Positions 14,208 through 17,590 of a stretch of DNA of 17,590 bases are shown here, piece by piece. The notes under the pieces were generated by a model. The model had not been told where the DNA came from. It did no database searches and was given only the letters and a program-made list of their open reading frames with translations. Source of the DNA: an uncultured Collinsella sp. (lineage in GTDB: Bacteria; Actinomycetota; Coriobacteriia; Coriobacteriales; Coriobacteriaceae); assembly GCA_958415625.1 (NCBI GenBank), contig CATYZI010000041.1, positions 1 to 17,590 of the forward strand. The letters run 5' to 3'. The first letter of the stretch is position 1; every line of letters begins with the position of its first letter. Both the position numbers and the translations under genes were made by a program.

Positions 14208-14252
14208 CCCAAGATAAAACCTGCCAAAACAAACCTGTCCCTTATTGACAGG
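14208..14252. repeat. 45-bp repeat, copy 2
   Basis: Same orientation as copy 1 at 13731-13775 with five differences. Two of the ten stem pairs are broken here, so the palindrome is weaker than in copy 1. Read on the minus strand it carries TTTTATC after the stem and lies about 180 bases past the LarE-type stop codon. Confidence 0.72.
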
Positions 14253-14289
14253 TCAGTTAACGCAGTCCAGGTTGAGCATATGTGAGCGA

Positions 14290-14389
14290 GCGGGCTCCGG
14301 GTGCGGTAAGGTGACGTGAAACAAGCGGGCGCTGACCTTTTGGTCGCGCCCGTGAAGTTGAACGTCAGATTGCCGTGCCCGGAGCCCGC
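14290..14389. repeat. 100-nt concentric hairpin element
   Basis: The outer arms 14290-14306 and 14373-14389 pair over 17 positions with two G-T wobbles. A middle stem pairs TGACGT (14312-14317) with ACGTCA (14362-14367). An inner stem pairs CGGGCGC plus GACC (14326-14337) with GGTC plus GCGCCCG (14342-14352) around a TTTT loop, with one bulged T. All three stems share one centre, giving a single long interrupted hairpin. It may be a structured RNA or an ERIC-like repeat. Confidence 0.65.
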
Positions 14390-14403
14390 GCAGCGCCGAG
14401 CAG

Positions 14404-14428
14404 TTACGCCGTTTGTAAAACGGCGTAA
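14404..14428. terminator. Strong hairpin after the LarE-type gene
   Basis: TTACGCCGTTT (14404-14414) pairs perfectly with AAACGGCGTAA (14418-14428) around a GTA loop, starting one base after the minus-strand stop codon. The T-rich part lies inside the stem and no T run follows, so it may act as a 3'-end stabiliser rather than a full terminator. Confidence 0.5.
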
Positions 14429-14429
14429 T

Positions 14430-15308
14430 CTAAAGGTTCATGTTGCCGTGAATGTAGGGGGTGACCTCGGGGGAGATATGGTCGCAGCCCAGCTCGCGCA
14501 GCGCGGACTCGATAACGGCGGGCAGCGGGGTTTTGCCCTCGGCATCGACGGCGTTGCCACCGAGGGCAGCAATCTTGGCGACATCTGCGGGTGCGGCCTC
14601 GATATGCATGCAGCCGCCGATCAAGCGCGCGCGTACCTGTGCCAGATCAAGATCGTGCAGGTAATCCTCGCAGGCGCGGATTAAATCGACCTTCTCGCGC
14701 GTAAGCTCCTCGCCCGTGGGGACGCGGGTGGCAAGACATGCTCCCGCCGGCAGGTTCCAAACGGGATAGCCCCATGCGCGCAGCAGCTCGCGCTCTTCGT
14801 CCTTGGTAAAGCCGACCTCCATAAGGGGTGAGCGTACGCCGAGCTCTTCTGCCGCACGCATGCCGGGGCGGTAGTCACCGCGATCGCCTGCATTGCTGCC
14901 ATCGATGACGGTGGGAAAGCCGAGCGACTTGGCGTGGTTGACGATAGCGGTAAAGCCGGCGCGCTTGCAGTGGTAGCAGCGGTCGGCATCGTTGCAGGCT
15001 ACCTGGGGGAGCTGCAGCTGATCGACCGAAAGATTGAGTACGGGGAGCATAAAATGTGGACCCTCATCGGTTTGTCCGTCAACGGACCGCTCAAACGAAG
15101 CCTGCTCGGGTGTGCCGATGAGCGGCGTGGTGAGATGGACGAGGAGGGTATTGGTAGGCATGATGCGGGCGCATACGGCGGCCAAAAAGCTGCTGTCAAC
15201 GCCGCCGGAAAACCCGATAGCCACGCGCCCGTATGCCAAAAGCAGCTGTTCGAGCGCCGATAGCTTGTCTTGAAGCTCCTCTGCGGGTGCCGTGGTGTCT
15301 AAAATCAT
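14430..15308 (-). CDS. larE: LarE-type ATP-dependent sacrificial sulfur transferase
   Basis: A 292-residue PP-loop protein of the LarE family, which adds sulfur to the pyridinium precursor of the nickel-pincer nucleotide cofactor used by lactate racemase and related enzymes. The adenylation loop is SGGVDSS (34-40). DRCYHCK (109-115), DGSNAGDRGDYRPG (136-149) and SPLMEVGFTKDEER follow in family order. C191 in LPAGACLATR aligns with the region of the sacrificial cysteine known from Lactobacillus LarE. The N-terminal third differs more from typical LarE proteins than the rest. ATG 15308 has AAGGAT upstream. No larA, larB or larC lies in the window, so its partners must be elsewhere or it modifies another substrate. 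It is divergent from the HAD gene. Confidence 0.87.
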   Translation of the reverse strand: MILDTTAPAEELQDKLSALEQLLLAYGRVAIGFSGGVDSSFLAAVCARIMPTNTLLVHLTTPLIGTPEQASFERSVDGQTDEGPHFMLPVLNLSVDQLQLPQVACNDADRCYHCKRAGFTAIVNHAKSLGFPTVIDGSNAGDRGDYRPGMRAAEELGVRSPLMEVGFTKDEERELLRAWGYPVWNLPAGACLATRVPTGEELTREKVDLIRACEDYLHDLDLAQVRARLIGGCMHIEAAPADVAKIAALGGNAVDAEGKTPLPAVIESALRELGCDHISPEVTPYIHGNMNL

Positions 15309-15481
15309 GAAACGATCCTTATCGTTGAGTACTCGATCGAAAACTATAATCCTAATGCGTTACTTGCCATAAGACTTCTATCTATGCAACGAAAGTGCAA
15401 TATGGTATATACGTTATATACAAGTTGCCAAATGCGGTAGAGTTGCGGCAATGCGACAGCGAGAGTCGATGGGGGACCGAT
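15309..15481. promoter_or_regulatory. Divergent larE/HAD promoter region
   Basis: This AT-rich 173-base interval holds a minus-strand -10-like TATAGT (15343-15348) for the LarE-type gene, with no convincing -35. The plus-strand promoter for the HAD gene is not resolved, but lies probably around the palindrome at 15405-15421. Confidence 0.4.
15405..15421. promoter_or_regulatory. GTATATA-N3-TATATAC palindrome; candidate operator
   Basis: GTATATA (15405-15411) and TATATAC (15415-15421) form a perfect 7-bp inverted repeat with a CGT spacer, 61 bases before the HAD start codon. In a GC-rich genome such an AT palindrome between divergent genes is a plausible regulator site, though it could also include promoter -10 elements. 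Confidence 0.4.
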
Positions 15482-16132
15482 ATGATCAAGGCTGTTATTT
15501 TTGACATGGACGGAACGCTGGTCGACACCGAGCGTCTGGGCATCAAGGCATGGAAAGCGCCCGCCGCTGAGCTGGGTGTCGCGATTGATGACACGCTGAT
15601 TCATCAATTTATCGGTCGCACGCTGCCCGATGTCATGGACATCCTTGTGGCGCATTGCGGCAGCAGAGAAACCGCTGAGGCGATCTATCATCGCCACAAG
15701 GAGATTCGCGACGAGATGGTCAAGACCGATCTGGAGCTTAAGGCCGGCGCCGCCGAGTGCATAGACGAGCTGCTGGCTGCGGGCTATCACGTGGGCCTTG
15801 CGACGTCGTCGCGCCTCGTTACGGCCGAGCGCAACCTTAAGATGGTTGGCCTCTTTGACAAGTTTGAAACGGTGACCTGCGGCGAGGACGTCGTGCACGG
15901 CAAGCCCGACCCCGAGATGTATCTGCTTGCCTGCGAGCGCGCGGGCTTTGCCCCCGAGGAGTGCGCCGTGGTCGAGGACTCTCGCAACGGCTGCGTCTCG
16001 GGCATCACGGCCGGCTGCCACGTCTTTGCCGTTCCCGACATCGTGCCGCTGCCGCAGGACGTGGTGGATGGCTGCGAGGTCGTGCTCGATACGCTGTTCG
16101 ACCTGACGGCGGCGGTCAAGGCTGTGCGCTAG
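15482..16132 (+). CDS. HAD-superfamily phosphatase/phosphomutase (beta-phosphoglucomutase-like)
   Basis: A 216-residue soluble HAD subfamily IA enzyme. Motif I is FDMDGTLVDTE with nucleophile D8 and acid-base D10. The alpha-helical cap follows (about 15-85). Motif II is ATSSR, motif III the lysine of GKPDPEMYL, and motif IV VVEDSRNG. Length and motifs match the beta-phosphoglucomutase/sugar-phosphatase group; the second aspartate is compatible with phosphatase or mutase activity, and the substrate cannot be named. ATG 15482 with GGGGGA (15470-15475) is preferred over an upstream in-frame ATG at 15395 that would begin before motif I with an unconserved 29-residue extension. It stands alone, divergent from the LarE-type gene and convergent with the AAA ATPase. 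Confidence 0.9.
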   Translation: MIKAVIFDMDGTLVDTERLGIKAWKAPAAELGVAIDDTLIHQFIGRTLPDVMDILVAHCGSRETAEAIYHRHKEIRDEMVKTDLELKAGAAECIDELLAAGYHVGLATSSRLVTAERNLKMVGLFDKFETVTCGEDVVHGKPDPEMYLLACERAGFAPEECAVVEDSRNGCVSGITAGCHVFAVPDIVPLPQDVVDGCEVVLDTLFDLTAAVKAVR

Positions 16133-16221
16133 TGTTTGCACCCGAGTCGCCATATCCCGCGCCCGATCCCGCGGGACGGTGACGGTAACGGCGCCTGCGT
16201 GGAGGCGCTGACGCAGTCAGC

Positions 16222-16264
16222 CCCTCTTATCACGCCAAGATTGCTGTTTTGGCCGATAAGAGGG
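16222..16264. terminator. Bidirectional stem-loop between convergent genes
   Basis: CCCTCTTATC (16222-16231) pairs perfectly with GATAAGAGGG (16255-16264), and GCCAA (16234-16238) pairs with TTGGC (16249-16253) inside. No long T tract follows on either strand. It sits between the HAD stop and the AAA ATPase stop and probably insulates the two convergent transcripts. The rest of 16133-16333 shows only a TCCCGCGGGA palindrome near 16167. Confidence 0.5.
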
Positions 16265-16333
16265 ACATTGTGCTTCAAGCGACTGGGGCTGCGGCCTTGG
16301 TAAGGAGCTGGTGGAGGGTTATGACGCTACAAG

Positions 16334-17539
16334 TTACTCCAGAAGCCAGTCGATCACGTTGCGCTTGCGGACTCCTTCGTAGTTCGCGTCCGCAAACAGC
16401 GTGTCGAGCGTAAGAAGCGTCTTGGGGTAGTTGTCTCGGACTTTCTTAAAGGGGGCCAACTCTCGATTGAGGGTGGTTTCGTCGAGGGTTGTGGCTGAAA
16501 CCTGAAAATAGGCTGTCTCGTCTGAGTTTAGGGCAACAAAATCGATTTCCCAGCCGTCGATATCGCCCACGTAGACGTCGTATCCACGGCGTAGGAGCTC
16601 GAGATAAACAACATTTTCGAGGATATGACCGATATCGCTGCTTTGGGTTTTGACAAGAGCGCCTCTAAGTCCAAGGTCAACGGCGTAGTATTTGCCGTTT
16701 GTTGAAAGAAGCTGCCGACCACGCACGTTATAGCGCGGAGCTAAGTACAGCACAAGGCTGTCTGTTAAGCCTTTGAGGTACTTGGCTACGGTTTTCTGGT
16801 CGGTTTTGTTGCCGTTGGACGAGAGCGTGTCGGAGATTTTTTTAATCGAGATCCGGTTTCCAATGCTATGGAGTAGGAATTTGGTGATATCGCGCAGGGT
16901 CGGGACGTCTGAGACCTTCAAGCGTTCGATAACGTCCCGTATGACTATGGTGTCGTAGAGGCTCATGAGGTAGTCGCGCGCCTGGTGGCCTTGGATGCCC
17001 GTCTCGGCGATAAAGGGAAAGGAACCCCTGGTGATGTACTCGTCAAACAGCTGGGTGGGAGCCTTTCCGTCATTGGTTTTTGCCGAGCAAAACTCTTTAA
17101 AGGATAGGGGCAGCATCTTGAGCTCTACGTAGCGGCCGGAGAGCAAAGTTGCCAGCTCGCTCGAGAGCAGATAAGCGTTGGAACCGGTTATGTAGAGGTC
17201 GACATTGTCCTTGATAAAAAGACTGTCGACGGCTTTTTCGAAATGCTCGACGTGCTGTATCTCGTCCAGAAAAACGTAGTTCATCTTATCGGGGACGAGT
17301 CTGGCGGAAATGTAGTCGTAGAGTGCTCTATATGACGTAAGCGACTCGAACTCCAGGTCTTCAAAGTTGAGGGATATAACCTGGTCACCTGTGATTCCAT
17401 GATCGCGCAGGTAGCTACGGTAGATTTCGAATAGCTTTGATTTGCCGGACCTTCGCACGCCCGAAACGACCTTGATGACGTGTGAGTCTTTCCACGAAAT
17501 GAGCCAGTCGAGGTACTGTTTGCGATCAATCAGATTCAT
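16334..17539 (-). CDS. AAA_14/DUF4143-family ATP-binding protein
   Basis: A 401-residue cytoplasmic ATPase of the widespread AAA_14 plus DUF4143 family. The N-terminal AAA domain has Walker A GVRRSGKS (27-34) and Walker B YVFLDEIQHVE (88-98). DLYITGSNAYLLS is the sensor-1-like segment and LSGRYVELKMLPLSFKEF the usual following block. The C-terminal DUF4143 part (about 200-370) includes DLGLRGALV, VVYLELLRRGYDVYVG and a nuclease-like EIDFVALN segment. Function is unknown for the family; members are often single, horizontally mobile genes. Base composition appears more AT-rich than the PTS operon, consistent with transfer but not proof. ATG 17539 has AAAGGGG upstream, and a TATAAG (17582-17587, minus strand) may be its -10 element. 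It appears full length. Confidence 0.9.
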   Translation of the reverse strand: MNLIDRKQYLDWLISWKDSHVIKVVSGVRRSGKSKLFEIYRSYLRDHGITGDQVISLNFEDLEFESLTSYRALYDYISARLVPDKMNYVFLDEIQHVEHFEKAVDSLFIKDNVDLYITGSNAYLLSSELATLLSGRYVELKMLPLSFKEFCSAKTNDGKAPTQLFDEYITRGSFPFIAETGIQGHQARDYLMSLYDTIVIRDVIERLKVSDVPTLRDITKFLLHSIGNRISIKKISDTLSSNGNKTDQKTVAKYLKGLTDSLVLYLAPRYNVRGRQLLSTNGKYYAVDLGLRGALVKTQSSDIGHILENVVYLELLRRGYDVYVGDIDGWEIDFVALNSDETAYFQVSATTLDETTLNRELAPFKKVRDNYPKTLLTLDTLFADANYEGVRKRNVIDWLLE

Positions 17540-17590
17540 GAAACCCCTTTCTTGGCGAGAAAAACTGGAGCAAAATCAATACTTATAGGA

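Noticed and set aside
13731..14252. Integrated mobile element with att sites
   Set aside because: The direct repeats are suggestive, but no integrase, transposase or tRNA target is present, so only a repeat annotation is justified.
14290..14389. tRNA or tmRNA gene
   Set aside because: The stems are concentric rather than cloverleaf-like; no T-loop or anticodon arm could be assigned.

Overview
The window looks like chromosomal DNA from a high-GC member of the Coriobacteriia, most likely a Collinsella-type gut actinobacterium. That placement is an inference from GC-rich codon use, the actinobacterial-type EF-G-like protein, the sugar-PTS gene content and the many GC-rich intergenic hairpins. 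No rRNA, tRNA, transposase, integrase or CRISPR array was seen.

Layout. (1) 184-2605 (+): a polar amino-acid ABC importer operon (Tat-type lipoprotein binding protein, permease, ATPase) with its own promoter and terminator; a 100-bp imperfect palindrome separates the binding protein from the permease. (2) 2916-4991 (+): an EF-G-like translational GTPase with altered G motifs, behind a GC-rich leader. (3) 5121-6104 (-): a secreted or anchored DNA/RNA non-specific endonuclease. (4) 6224-7234 (-): a LacI-family repressor, divergent from (5) 7650-13645 (+): a six-gene carbohydrate operon encoding PTS EIIBC (fructose family), a GatZ/KbaZ-like protein, a small transaldolase, both halves of a split transketolase, and PTS EIIA. 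(6) 13646-14429: a gene-free, hairpin-dense region between convergent genes, with a nine-copy TTAGAGAG box array, a perfect 62-bp palindrome, a 45-bp direct repeat pair and a 100-nt cruciform-like element. (7) 14430-15308 (-): a LarE-type sulfur transferase, divergent from (8) 15482-16132 (+): a HAD phosphatase/phosphomutase. (9) 16334-17539 (-): an AAA_14/DUF4143 ATPase of unknown role.

How the genes work together. The PTS operon is the metabolic centrepiece. EIIA and EIIBC would import and phosphorylate a ketose; the GatZ-like protein would act on the ketose phosphate; transaldolase and transketolase would feed the product into the non-oxidative pentose phosphate pathway. The operon holds no sugar-phosphate kinase and no GatY/KbaY class II aldolase. 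This fits a route through a 6-phosphate and a C4 epimerisation (for example tagatose 6-phosphate to fructose 6-phosphate) better than the classical tagatose-bisphosphate aldolase route; this is a hypothesis. A 16-bp palindrome with a central CG just after the predicted -10 box is a good operator candidate for the divergent LacI-type repressor. Several intercistronic RNA structures, including a pseudoknot-capable one between EIIBC and the GatZ-like gene, suggest differential expression within the operon.
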